Shown one piece after another: positions 1 through 11,529 of a stretch of DNA of 64,000 bases; position 1 is the stretch's first letter, and every line of letters starts with the position of its first letter. The notes under the pieces are model-generated. The model searched no databases. It saw only the letters and a program-made list of their open reading frames with translations, and had not been told where the DNA came from. Source of the DNA: Epiperipatus broadwayi (taxonomy: Eukaryota > Onychophora > Udeonychophora > Euonychophora > Peripatidae); assembly GCA_028023455.1 (NCBI GenBank), contig JAQFVV010006216.1, positions 5,350,877 through 5,414,876 on the forward strand, read 5' to 3'. Made by a program: the position numbers and the translations under genes.

Positions 1-308
1 CAGGAAAGAAACAAGCATACACTGGAGAGACCTCATCAGTTTAAAGTTGGTGATCTAGTCATGGTGAAAACCCCACACGTGAGCAAACCGGGAAAATTTA
101 TCTGTAAGAAATTTTGCAGTTTGTATGAAGGATCTTTCCCTATTGTTAAGTGTCAGGGGGATAATGCATTCTGGGTGAATACTGAGCAGGAGATAAGGGG
201 ATCATATAATGCTCATTCCCTCAAGCCCCATGCCAGTATGAACGGTTCGTGATATTTAGGAGCCATTCAAATACGTAGACCATATTTTAAGGCTTCCGGG
301 AGGGGGGT
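1..308 (+). mobile_element. 3' end of LTR-retrotransposon pol (integrase C-terminal tail)
   Basis: An open frame enters from the left edge and ends at a stop at 250-252. Its residues read like the tail of a Gypsy-type integrase: a FKVGDLVMVKTP block, then a basic stretch and a YEGSFPIVK block, the usual small C-terminal DNA-binding fold of these enzymes. The ATG at 61 is internal, because the frame is open upstream of it. A purine-rich tract (about 297-307) follows the stop, as expected for a polypurine tract at the border of a 3' LTR. No stop is present in the visible part, so this copy may be fairly young. The family assignment (Gypsy-like) rests on motif resemblance only. Confidence 0.7.
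297..308 (+). other. candidate polypurine tract
   Basis: A G-rich purine run lies 45 bases after the pol stop. In LTR retrotransposons the plus-strand primer sits at this place, directly before the 3' LTR. The following bases (ttacaacagg) would then be the start of the LTR, but they do not show a canonical TG start, so the border is not fixed. Confidence 0.4.
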
Positions 309-1045
309 ATTACAACAGGGCAGGCATAATCAAACCCTGTTGCGATAATTAGACAAATACAGATTCGTATACTTAACGCATTATTAAAATATATATATAT
401 ATCTTATTACTAACGTATTATTAAAAATATATATTACTTTACTAACAAAATTAATATTTACCAGTTGATGTACAATCAACGGTCATTTGCGTGGTCGGAT
501 TGGATTGATTTAGTTATTTTAATTAAAAAAAGAGAACTCATAAAAGAGGTATGGGGGGGGGTTGTACACTTGCTCTGATTTTTCTTTCTTTTGATAAACC
601 CAGCTATACACATAGCTATGTATATATGTGAGTGCATTTTTGAACCATTAAAAATGAAAAATTCACAAAATAAAAATAAAAAGGAAACATTTTGTTTGAT
701 AAACTTTTTAAATATATACATATTAAGTCAACAAAAGAACTATAAATGTCAAGATGGAAGACTGATTTTGCAGAACAATGGAAGTAATTATTATAAAAAT
801 CGTGGAATGTCTAATGCTAATTAAATATTAATTGGAAAGAAATAGGTGTAAAAAGCTTTTGTGGTGCATTCCAACAAAGGCATATGGAATGTGAATGGAA
901 ATATAATTGAAAATGAATGAAAAGAAAAAAATTCGATAATTAAAAAAAAAAAAGAATTAAGGATTAGTATGTTTGGAAGTAGAAGAAAGTGGACGGTAGA
1001 CTGATAAACAGAAATAAGAATCGAGAGATCAATGTGATATACATT
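309..1045. other. AT-rich stretch, possibly the decayed 3' LTR
   Basis: No coding potential. It contains TA runs near 390-410 and several short A tracts. By position it should hold the 3' LTR of the preceding element, but no second LTR copy is present in the window to prove this. The short open frames on both strands here have no recognisable motif. Confidence 0.4.
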
Positions 1046-1222
1046 TGATAAAATATGGTCAGGCTGGGGTAGAGGCTTCAACGTGCGGAGGGTCCGAATC
1101 CTTTTTCCCCCGAATGTATAGCAGCTGCCGATATCGGAGAAGGGACGTCAAGCTGGAGAATTCGCCTCAATAAGCAACAATGTTGAATCACCACAAGAGG
1201 AAGAAAATGAATAAATAAATAG
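1046..1222 (+). repeat. possible SINE-like repeat
   Basis: A compact, GC-richer island in AT-rich surroundings. It has a sequence close to a pol III B box (gggtccgaatcc, 1088-1099) and ends in an A-rich tail with ATAAATAAATA (about 1207-1221). No second copy was seen in the window and no clear A box, so the SINE call is tentative. Confidence 0.3.
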
Positions 1223-3398
1223 ACTTTAGCCATGAAACACTAACTTCAAAAAAAAAAAAAAAAAGTTCGTTCACCGACAAAAGACCGGAGATTCCCTTTT
1301 CACCATGTGAATTCGATCAATTCCCTGGGGAAACAGGTATTTTTTTTTCCTATTTGCATATATATGTCACTTTTAGTAAGCTTACTCCATGAAATTGAGA
1401 AAACTGTTATTTGACACAATTGCGAACTTAAAATTTCTTTTTTTTGTCCGGAGAGGTCAAACTATTTTCTACGGAATTTTTTTGTGTATAAATTAGTCCA
1501 ATTAAATCTTCGGTGCAAAATACATATAATAGCATATTTGTGTGTGAGGGGAGTTTTGGCAAAAAGAGAAAAGAGCAAACAAAAAAAAAAAACTGGTATG
1601 AATCTTTGATTTAAAAGAGAAAAGAGACACTAATTCAACTTATGTAAATAATATGTTTTTTTTTTTTATAGATACGTAAATATCATTGCTAATAAATGTG
1701 TATAAAATGAATGTTTTTTTTTTTTTGTGCGTGTGTTACGAGTTTTTTTTTTAAAAAAATAAAAAGGGAGGTTAGATCTACTGCCGGTAAATTTTGCCAT
1801 CCGCCCTGAGGAGAGCTAGTTCAGGGGCATTTCCATATTGGTATTCCAGCTTTCCCAGCATAATTCTTATAGAAATATAGGATTGGCGCTTGAGGTCATA
1901 AGTTGATGCTCATAAATATGCTGGGCGATAAAATGGATTAATTTTCTTTTAAACAATTACGCATATATGTGTATCATTATATATACATACACGCAATCTT
2001 ACAAGATTACATATACGCGTAAGATATATGTGGAAAATGGTACATCACGTTATAATATATATATATGCAAAATTTAATGCACATAATTTCATATAACACA
2101 TATAAATATGATTCTTCTCAGTTAATTAACATTTAATCTAAATAAGCTATTTCATTATAAAGAAAGAAAATAACTTTAGCTTGAACTTCTTTCCATTTTT
2201 ATTTGAAAATGAGAATGTACCCCTATCATTTTAATCAAGTGAAAAAAAATTTCAACAAACTAATAAAAAATTCAGCATTTTCAGATATTCATTTCTTTAT
2301 AAAGTAACATTTATAAATGCGGATATACATCTAACAATGGATTTTTTTTCTTTTTAATCCTTTTGTAGTTGCCTAGTTGAGTTTGTTTTTGTAAACTCTT
2401 GCAATATAATTTATTCAATTTCTTGGCTCTGTTCTTATAGCTTTCTCAATAGTTATTTCTATGCATTTAGCTTTTTCTTTTGTAGCTCCAGGTTTTCAGT
2501 TTAATGGTTATTTTTATTTCAAGTTAGCTTTTTCCTTGTGTAGTTCCAGTTTGATATTTATTTTCATTTTGTTATCCATTTACCTATTTTTCTTTTTGTA
2601 GCTCCAGGCTTCCAGTTTAATAGTTATTTTCATTGCAGATTAATATAATTTGAGATAGCCATGATATTGAATGAATCAGTATGTAAGACTGGTTGAAAAT
2701 TTTTCTCAGGAGTACTTTCCTTCTACATTTCTTTTAATAAGATTAATTTCATGGATAGGCAGTAATGATCAGCTTTTAACAAGAGCTTGGCACATAGTTC
2801 TTGTAAAATCCATACTATTATACATATTACCAAAAAAAAACTAAGAGTGAGTTCAGTTTAGCATCGGTCTTCCATTCTTTCTGACTACTGGAACTTAACT
2901 GCCCACATACTTATTTGGTTTTTAAAAGCTCTGATATCAATCTTACATTCAAACACATGACTACCTCAGAAATTTCTGCATTATACCTTGAGCAATTGAT
3001 TTTCTTTTTATGAAATATTTTTCAACATTTTTTCAGAGATAAAAAAGTTAATCTCTTCTTGCTTTTTATTTTTTAAAAAGTAAAATTTTTTCTTTGTACC
3101 CCAGTTCCTAGTGCCTTTTTTGTTTTGTTTTTTTTTTTTAAATATAAATATATTGAGATTCTTGCTAGATCCCAAAAATTTTATTTGTATGGTTGTTGTG
3201 TGTTTTTTTTTTTTTAAGTTGTGATTTAGTGATTGCACTAATGGTAAAAAGATTTTAAAATTAGCTATATATGTTAATGAAACAATTTTCTTTTCCAAAA
3301 AATGAACTTTGTAACAAATTTTATTTTTCTGTTAAAAATTCTTATAGAGTTCAGAGATAATGTTTAATTTGTAAAATGTACTTTTTATTGAGTCTAAT
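1223..3398. other. AT-rich non-coding stretch
   Basis: No gene seen. Poly-A and poly-T runs are frequent (1247-1264, 1575-1590, 1656-1668). Around 2470-2640 a short phrase about a 'ttttgtagctccag' segment recurs three times, suggesting small internal duplications. GC-richer islands at 1265-1330 and 1775-1850 may be decayed element ends; I could not match them to another copy. Confidence 0.5.
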
Positions 3399-4741
3399 CC
3401 CTTTTATTGGTAATGTTCTGATCTATTATGTCAGCCACTTGATGGCATTGATGCTAAGCAAAAACACATTGATATAACGTTCCCGAGCCACCCATTCTAT
3501 ACAACTACGATGTCCATAAAATTAAAAAATAAATTAAAACAAAATATAAAAATGTAAGCAGACTTTTTGGGACAGTAATTAATCAGAGACTGGCTTTTTT
3601 TATGTGTGTGTGTGGGTATCGATAAAAAAGTATGTTACTTTCCAATAGCAAATAATAATACATTGGAGACTTTTTGGGACAGTAATTCCAACAAAATTTT
3701 ACAATGAAAGCCGATTTTGAACTTTTTGGGACAGTAATTAATCAGACGATGGGCTTCTTTTTTTTTTTTTTTGTTACTTTGCGTATCTGAAATGTTACAG
3801 TACTTTTTAAATACAAAATTAAATGACATTTTACCCCCTTTTTTTTTTGGACAGTAATTAATAAGACACTGTGTTTGGGGGGAAGGGTAAAAATTAAATT
3901 ATATTGCACTCTTTTTGTGTTATATATATATATAAAATTGTTACTTTTTTAATAACAAATAATAGTAAACATAGGGAGACTTATTTGGACACTAATTAAT
4001 CAGAGACAGGCTTGTTTTTTGTTTTTTTTATGTATTGAAAAAATTACGGTAATTTTTTAAGAAAAAATTAAATTACATTTTATCCCTTTTTTGGACAGTA
4101 ATTAATCAGACACTGTGTTTTGGGGTGGGGGAAGTAAATTCGATTGCAGTTTACCAAATAAAGTTATTAATAATTATAATAAACTATTATAATGAAATCC
4201 AACTCTTGTGTCTGGCAATTGGCAATTTTGAGAGTTAGAAGCAGCCATCTTTCCTGTCTCGGACGATTTCTCATGATACGTTAGTTTCATCATGATTTTC
4301 GAAATAGTGCTGTGCCCCACCCTAAAATCCAATTTGTAATGCTAACACAGTCCTGATGGAACAGTGACGACGTTAAGTGTTAGAAGGTACCAATAGGTCA
4401 CTTCACATGAAACAAAAAAAGTTGACCTGAAAAGTTAAATTATTTAGGTATGATGCAGTCAACGCACCACATGATACTGTAGCAAAAATATACAACCCAT
4501 CATTATGATAAAATGCATAACACAGCCAACTATGGCAACCAATAAAGGCATTTTTCTGTGCTTTTAGCATAGAAAAAAGCGACAGCGGTAACCGGCAGCT
4601 GAGGAAACTGACTGTGTTTTATCGTAGAAAGAAAGTTATCTGCTTGGCTGCAGCCATGGAAACTGCATGTTTCTAGCAATATAGCTAGAAATAGCACCGT
4701 CAAGCGGCTGACCCGATAGATCAGAACACAACCCTTTTATT
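3399..4741 (-). mobile_element. non-autonomous inverted-repeat transposon (family X), 10-bp TSD
   Basis: The element is flanked by an identical 10-bp sequence, cccttttatt, at 3399-3408 and 4732-4741. Its ends are imperfect inverted repeats: the left side contains ttctgatctat and cagccacttgatgg, and the right side contains the complement of ttctgatctat and of cagccgcttgacgg. The interior holds at least five copies of a gggacagtaattaatcaga-like phrase (about 3569, 3677, 3728, 3849, 4094), so it includes a degenerate tandem array. It matches the element at 20842-22625 in opposite orientation over both ends and over the internal 'accggcagc' and 'gttttatcgtagaaag' blocks. No transposase is encoded. 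A 9-10 bp duplication is typical of Mutator-like (MULE) elements, so that superfamily is inferred, not proven. Confidence 0.7.
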
Positions 4742-6096
4742 AAGTAAGAATTTTTTTTAAATGTTTCATTTCTTTTCAGCTTGTCTTCTGTAAAATTCTT
4801 TAAGGTAATTAATCTGGAATTTTGTAATTAATATAAAAGTGCTGGCTTATGTAAGTAGAAATTTTACTCACTGGTTTGCTGATTAAGTGTGACAAACATT
4901 AAGCAGTGAAACTATATATAAGACCAACTAAAAATTATTAATTTAATCCATTTTATGCTATTTTGACTGGCTTCATTAGACTGCTTTATTCTGCTTGTGC
5001 CCTGCTATAAATGCCTGTTTGTAAAATGAACTCCAGATTCACTCCAGTTGCAGCTGAAGCACCCATAGAACAAACTTATCATCATGATCCCCTCTTTTAC
5101 CAGCATACCCTAAATTTTCTTACCAACTGATCTCATGAACTAGTCAACTGTGATATCCTAGAACTGTTAGAACAAAGCATTTCTCAACAACCAAGAAACA
5201 TGAAGACCTTGTGAAAGTATAACAATCTGCCAAGAGTATATACTCATTTGATTAATCTGTACAAAAAGTAAGAGTTCTCCACACTGATGGCAAAATCTTT
5301 ATATGAACTATTATATATATATCGATAAGCCATTGATCTAAGGGTGTATGTCAATTTTGTTTCATTAATTCATATTGTATTACTCATATATTTTGGAATT
5401 AATGTGTGTATTTATTTTAACGGATTTAAATTTTACATTAGTATCTTTACCACACATTTGTTTTCGTTATATAATTCTTAAGGTATAACTTGTTTTATAT
5501 TTCAATTTTATTATTATTTTTATTTATTGATCTTAGCCTTTCATATATATATATATATTGTAGATTATAAATGTTCCAATTTCTCCTTTAATGTCTTTGA
5601 CAGTTAATAAATCAGTTAATAAAATATTGTAGCTTCCGAGAATTAATTTTTTTTTTAGAAAGAATTGTAGATCAGACTTTTTACCCATTTCCCCTCATTA
5701 TTGTTTTAATGAATGACAACTTAGATTTTCTGAGCAAAAGTAAAAATGGTTCTTGTAGTTAGGGGAAAAAAAAGAAACTCTGGGTTAATATTTTTTAAAA
5801 TATGTTTTAATTAATAATGTCTCAGAATTCTACATATTTTTTTTTTTCGATATACATAAATGTGTGTACTTATATATATATATGGACCATTAAAATAGTA
5901 GCAGTTTACTTATATCATACATGCCTGAAAGAAACAGATTGTCGGCTTGTGTGAGTGCTTGCATATAAATGTTCTCTGTATAAATATCATCAGAGGTTTA
6001 TTTATCTAATTGGTCTTTTAGTTATTTCTGTTTATCATTGGGTTCAGCTAAGTTTCTGCCCATGCTTATTTATTCATTTTTTCATAACCCATGTTT
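4742..6096. other. AT-rich non-coding stretch
   Basis: No coding signal and no repeat match to the rest of the window were seen. Short TA runs occur near 5313, 5545 and 5870. Confidence 0.5.
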
Positions 6097-6801
6097 AACC
6101 ACTAAACATCACATGATCACCATCTCATGCTAGCACATAACTGTTAGTAAACAGGCAAAAACTCTCCATACAGTAGTGCCACCTTGTGCTAACCAGAGTA
6201 ATCAATGGATGCCAGAAGGCTTGTGCATAAAATCTCTATCTAGTGCCTACTCATCCAATATCCCCTGACTAGTTTCTGGCTTGTGGCCTTTATCAGTGAG
6301 GAGCCTTGGATCTGGAAGCACTGAACCAAGATCTTAAGATCTAATGCAACCCTCCAGCAGCCACCTTTTATCTCTACTTCACTACAAAACTATGAGAATG
6401 AAATTGAAAACACAATAATATTTTCAATCTAAGTTCAATAGCTTATATAATCACATGGGTCTGAATTCAATTCAGCACCCATTCATATTGGTGACTGGCT
6501 CTTTAACAACCATAGCCACCATTATCCTATTAGGCAGGATTGGTGTTAAACCACTAAACATCACATGATCACCATCTCATGCTAGCACATAACTTTTAGT
6601 AAACAGGCAAAAACTCTCCATATAGTAGTGCCACCTTGTGCTAACCAGAGTAATCAATAGATGACAGAAGGCTTGTGCATAAAATCCCTATCTAGTGCCT
6701 ACTCATCCAATATCCCCAGACTAGTTTCTGGTTTGTGGCCTTCATCAGTGAGGAGCCTTGTGTCTGAGAGCACTGCTCCTAGATCTTAACATCTAATGCA
6801 A
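6097..6801 (-). repeat. array of a ~450-bp repeat, about 1.5 units, reverse orientation
   Basis: The phrase aaccactaaacatcacatg occurs at 6097 and again at 6549, and the block ggcaaaaactctccata recurs at the same 450-452 bp spacing. The second unit is cut at about 6801, where the sequence turns into its own reverse complement. No open frame of note and no recognisable terminal inverted repeat or target duplication. Related copies lie at 6802-7290, 36085-37495 and 46735-46950. Confidence 0.8.
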
Positions 6802-7290
6802 CTCTGGTTAGCACAAGGTGGCACTACTATATGGAGAGTTTTTGTCTGTTTACTAACAGTTATGTGCTAGCATGAGATGGTGATCATGTGATGTTTAGTG
6901 GTTTAACACCAATCCTGCCTAATAGGATAATGGTGGCTATGGTTGTTAAAGAGCCAAAGTCACCAAAATGTATGGGTGCTGAATTGAATTCAGACCCATA
7001 TGACTATATAACCTATTGAGCTTAGATTGAAAATATTATTGTGTTTTCAATTTCATTCTCATAGTTTTGTAGTGAAGTAGAGATAAAAGGTGAGGGTTGC
7101 ATTAGATCCTAAGATTTGGGTGCAATGCTCTCAGATCCAAGGCTCCTCACTGATGAAGGCCACAAGCCAGAAACTAGTTTGGGGATATTGGATGAGTGGG
7201 CACTAGATAGAGATTTTATGCACAAGCCTTCTGGCATCCAGTGATTACTCTGGTTAGCACAAGGTGGCCCTACTATATGGAGAGTTTTTG
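6802..7290 (+). repeat. ~450-bp repeat, forward orientation (other arm of the palindrome)
   Basis: This block is the reverse complement of the preceding array. The boundary phrase aaggtggcactactatatgg (6814) recurs as aaggtggccctactatatgg (near 7260), giving a unit of about 450 bp. It ends exactly where a LINE 3' fragment begins. With 6097-6801 it makes a large head-to-head palindrome. Confidence 0.8.
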
Positions 7291-7585
7291 CTTGAAAGCA
7301 GAAAGGGTACAGATAATGAAGTTATAGGAGAATAGATATGAACAAAGTGACTATACAGAAAGTGAGTTATTAGTTTTATGCTGGGTTTGTGAAAAGATAA
7401 GGGGGATTTAGATATAAAGGTCATAGAGTTGACAAAGATTATGTTGTGGAAATGGGATGGGGCAGAATATGGGAAGACTTAGAGTGGGGAATGGAAAATA
7501 AAATGACTAATAAGTTTATCTGGGCATAATTGCTGAGATATTCTTGACTTAGTTTCAAGAGAAGCCAAATACATCATGTCAGTCT
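7291..7585 (+). mobile_element. CR1-like LINE, 3' terminal fragment
   Basis: From cttgaaagcagaaagggtac onward this matches the 3' end of the LINE copy at 29021-30761 (its position 30479 onward) through the terminal 'gagaagcc...tacatcatg' tail. It keeps only the end of ORF2 and the 3' untranslated region, typical of 5'-truncated LINE insertion. It abuts the 450-bp repeat with no gap. Confidence 0.75.
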
Positions 7586-8261
7586 GTTAACCCATGTTTA
7601 TTTACCACATGAATAGCAGTTGTTGCTTTTGCATTAAATCAAGAGTAGCAAAACTTTACATGCCTTGTTTATACATATGTTGTTATTTAATACAGGTTAC
7701 ATCATAGTTCATTAACTGTTTCCTCTCATGGCTTGGGTCTTGCACCACATATGATTTATAAAAATTCAACATGTGCAAGATTGTTTAATAATGAAGTCTG
7801 CCAATGCTTAATTAATTAGTAACATTTTTACTGAGATATATGCACACATCGGCAATTGTCAAGCATATGGAGAGTTCTATTATATTCATACTCAATTATA
7901 TAATGAATAAAATTAATTCAAAGGGGAGAATTGAAACAATCAACTGACAAAGACAATAATTACTTATTTAAAAGGATTTATACTAACTTAATATGATTGA
8001 GCTAACTAGAGTTCAAACTTATCCAGTAATGTGAACTATTTATTATTTTTTTGTGTTTGATTATTGTTATTTCATTAATAAACCATGTTGCTAATTGTTA
8101 GATTTGTCTGGCATTTGTTTACTGTTGTCTGCATTATTAATTGTTTATTTTACCAAGACTCTCTACTCTCCCTGATCTAGCGACAATAATTAATTTATAT
8201 ATAGATGAAGAGCTATGTAGCCACTTTATGAATATCCAGGTCAATCAAAAATAAATCTATA
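7586..8261. other. AT-rich non-coding stretch
   Basis: Nothing recognisable. It separates two LINE pieces that face each other's 3' ends. Confidence 0.5.
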
Positions 8262-8455
8262 ATGTGATGTGATGATGCACTGTGACTTCTTATACGGAGT
8301 CAGGAATCTCAGCAACTATGCCCAGAGAAACCTATTAGCCACTTTACCTTCCCTTTCCATTCCCCATCCTAAGTTTTTCAATATCCTGCTCTTTCCCATT
8401 TCCACAACATAAACTTTATCCACTCTATGGCTTTTATATCCCCCTTATCTTTTCC

Positions 8456-11400
8456 CTAATCCAGCATAAAAATAAATAACCCACTTTCTGTATAATCACT
8501 TTTCTTATATTTATTCTTCCACAACTTTATTATTTGTATCCTTTCTACTTTCAGGCATTTACATTCAATTAACAGATGCCTAATATTTTCTATGCTTTCC
8601 TTACACAACTTGCAGACTAAATCACCCATGTTTTTCCATTTACATGTATAATCCCCTCTTGCTAAAGATCCCGTTTGAGCCTTAAACAGTAAACTATTTT
8701 CCTTGCTGTTATAAATTAACTCGCACCCAATATTCCATTTACTTCTATATATATTTAAACTTTTTTTACTCTCCATACTAGTTCTCCAACTTCCTATTCT
8801 TTATTAATGCATCTATTCTTCTGTCTCATTCCTTACCACTATAACACTCAACAATTCTCCTAACACAATCATCCCACCTTTTGTACAATGATACATTCTT
8901 TATCCAAATCTTCCGCATACCGCATTACCTTTCTCACCCATTATGTAACCTGCCCTTTATTCATAACCCAATTAAATACTATTTTGGCTATTCTTTTATT
9001 ATCCATAAATTGCAGTCTACTGAACATTTTCATTTTGCTTTTTGCATCCCTCATATAAAAACTTGACCATCTATTTTTATTTGAATTGTGTCCTTTACTG
9101 TCCACACATCTACATCTAATGCATGTCTTTCTACTTCTTTTTGTACTTTTTCCAAGTAATCTAATACTCCTTTAGTAACACATAATGCAGCGTTACCATA
9201 TGTTAACCCTGCTATTGCCACTCTCTTCCATACAATTCTAACTACATCATATTTATTATATGAAAACACTGTTAATTTCTTTATCAATCCCTTTCTTTTC
9301 TTATGCTTCATTTATCAATTTCTTCTCCATTCATCAAAGCAGTTTCTCTAATTACTTAATACAATTCTCAAATAGTTATATCTATTCACCACACTTAACT
9401 CTATATCTCCCAATAAAAATTATTTTTCTTCTCTTTCCCCAGTATATTTTTCTTCACTAAACTTAATCCCCATCTCTTTATCCACGCTTGCGCATATCCT
9501 CAGCATAACTTCCATATCTTCCCTTCTCTCTGCACACAAAAAGACATCATCAGCAAATAAAAGACCCAATAATGTATATGCTCCCTTGCCACCTATTAAT
9601 GGTACAAAAACAAAATAGGTGACATAGGGCATATTTGCCTTAGTCTCACCCCGTTTTTAATGTTGACTGATTCTATATTCCCTAATTGATATGTATTGCA
9701 ATTATTTTCATTTAATTTCTTAATAATATCTACTAAAGCTCCATCCATTCCCAAATTTACTAAACTTATCCATAATCTATTTCTATTAACTCTATCATAC
9801 ACCTGTATATCTATAAAAACCATATGTAACTGTCTACCTGTGTAGCTACTCATATCCATAAGTTGTGCAACTACAAATAAACTATCTCCTATATGCCTAT
9901 CCGATCGAAAACCTTCTTGCATTTCTCCCACCAATTTTCTTTCATCCATTTTGCAACCCTTCCAGCCACCATATATGAGAAAACTTTATATAAAACTGAT
10001 GTTACTACTATCGATCTATAATTGTTTAACTTTGTATGATCCTTTCCTATAAATAGTAGCCTTACTCTTGTATTACTCCAACTACCCAGAAATCTCTTCT
10101 GTGCCATCTTATTAAATTTAACATGATAATAATTTTACTTTTGCCCTATGCCCTAAATTCATTATCATCTCTGCTGTGCATCCATCTAAACCTCTTGCCT
10201 TTCCACTTTTCAATTTCTTTCCTATCTCATTCAGTTCATTTTCTGTAAACCTAATATTCATTATTACATGCTTTTATGTTTGCTATCACTCTGTCCTTCA
10301 CATCTAACATCTATATCCAATTTAATATTATCTAATTTTTCTCTAGAGCTATTCTGTACTCCCTCATCATCTAGTAATACTATCTCTCCCCTACATTCCT
10401 TCTTACTGTATTTCCAAAAATTTTTACTTCCATCTCTTCCACTTTTATTAATATCCTCCAACAATTTACTATTCAATTTCATTCTCTCTATATAATTATC
10501 TATTTTAGCCAACTTCATTTTTTTTCTAAATACTTTTCTCATTTAACATTAACATCTTTTTCACTTTCTTTGTTCTTCATAGCACACTTATACTCTCTGC
10601 ATGCTTTTTTCCTCTCTTTTACATTTTTATTAACTCTCACTTTTTTATTACTTTTATTCTTCTGAATAGTCCCCCTAAAATCTATTTGCCAATTTCTCTA
10701 TTACACCACACCGGTCCTTATACTCATTCCCAATCAACACTTCCATGGTTTCTTCAATTTTTATTTTATACTCTTCAAACTTACTCCTATCATTCACCCT
10801 CCATCCACATCTTTCACTATCATTTCTACTTTTATTCATCACATTACTAACCATTTCTATTATAAAGAAATTATGTTCACTATTATATAATCTCTCTCTT
10901 CATTATCAAACACCTTAATTTTCCATACTTTATTCATTCCTTTTTTTCTCTACTAATACATAATTTATTGTGTGGAATATATTATTTCTAGACCATGTGT
11001 ATTGTCCCTCATAAATATTTGATAAATTTCCAATGCTCAAATTCACCCTCTGACAAAAATTCTTTAAAAACTGTCCATTCTTATTACCTACATCATCAAT
11101 TTCTTCAATATGCCTGTTCATATTTCCTAAAACCATTATTCTCTTTCCCTTTTCTTTGAAACTCTGCATACCCTTAACTAGGCATTCATATATGCTATTG
11201 TTTCACTCCATTACAGATTGATTATCTCCAGTAGCTATATACACCATTCTTGTCTTCATAACTTTATCTCAAACCACAAATGTTCTTGACATTTAACAGT
11301 ATTTAAATATTTTTTTTGACATAACTCCTAAACCATCATCACTTTTTTCTTTATAACCTGCCATACCAAGTCTTCCAAAATAGGTTCTTCTCTTAGATAT

Positions 11401-11526
11401 GTTTCCACTACTGCTAATACCTCAAGCTCTTTGTTTTTAATTGCTTTGTTTAATTGCAGCCACTTTTCTGGTTTCCTACCACCTTGCATATTCAAATACC
11501 CAATTTTAACAATTTCTTCTTTCCTA
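8456..11526 (-). pseudogene. LINE ORF2 remnant: APE endonuclease, reverse transcriptase, CCHC
   Basis: The endonuclease begins with KIGYLNMQGG (about 11480-11510) and continues with VVETYLREE (near 11400), an LGNMNRHIEE block (11100-11135), TWSRNN with NYVLVE (10950-11000) and an HNFF motif near 10875, matching the Asn, Glu, Asp/Asn and His landmarks of AP-like endonucleases. The reverse transcriptase spans roughly 10110-9420: GKDHTKLNNYRSI, then EGFRSDRH, FIDIQVYDRV (motif A, with the normal KAYD altered) and FADDVFLCAE (motif C, catalytic Asp-Asp, 9535-9562). The C-terminal region holds CKLC-x8-H-x4-C (about 8585-8625). The reading is split over many frames, so no enzyme can be made. The protein would nick target DNA and copy the element RNA by target-primed reverse transcription. 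Confidence 0.85.
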
Positions 11527-11529
11527 AGT

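Noticed and set aside
1088-1099. A tRNA gene around the B-box-like sequence
   Set aside because: No cloverleaf could be folded around it; only a B-box-like stretch is present.
6097-7290. A CRISPR-like or foldback transposon array
   Set aside because: Units are about 450 bp with no spacers, and no target duplication or terminal inverted repeat of foldback type was found.
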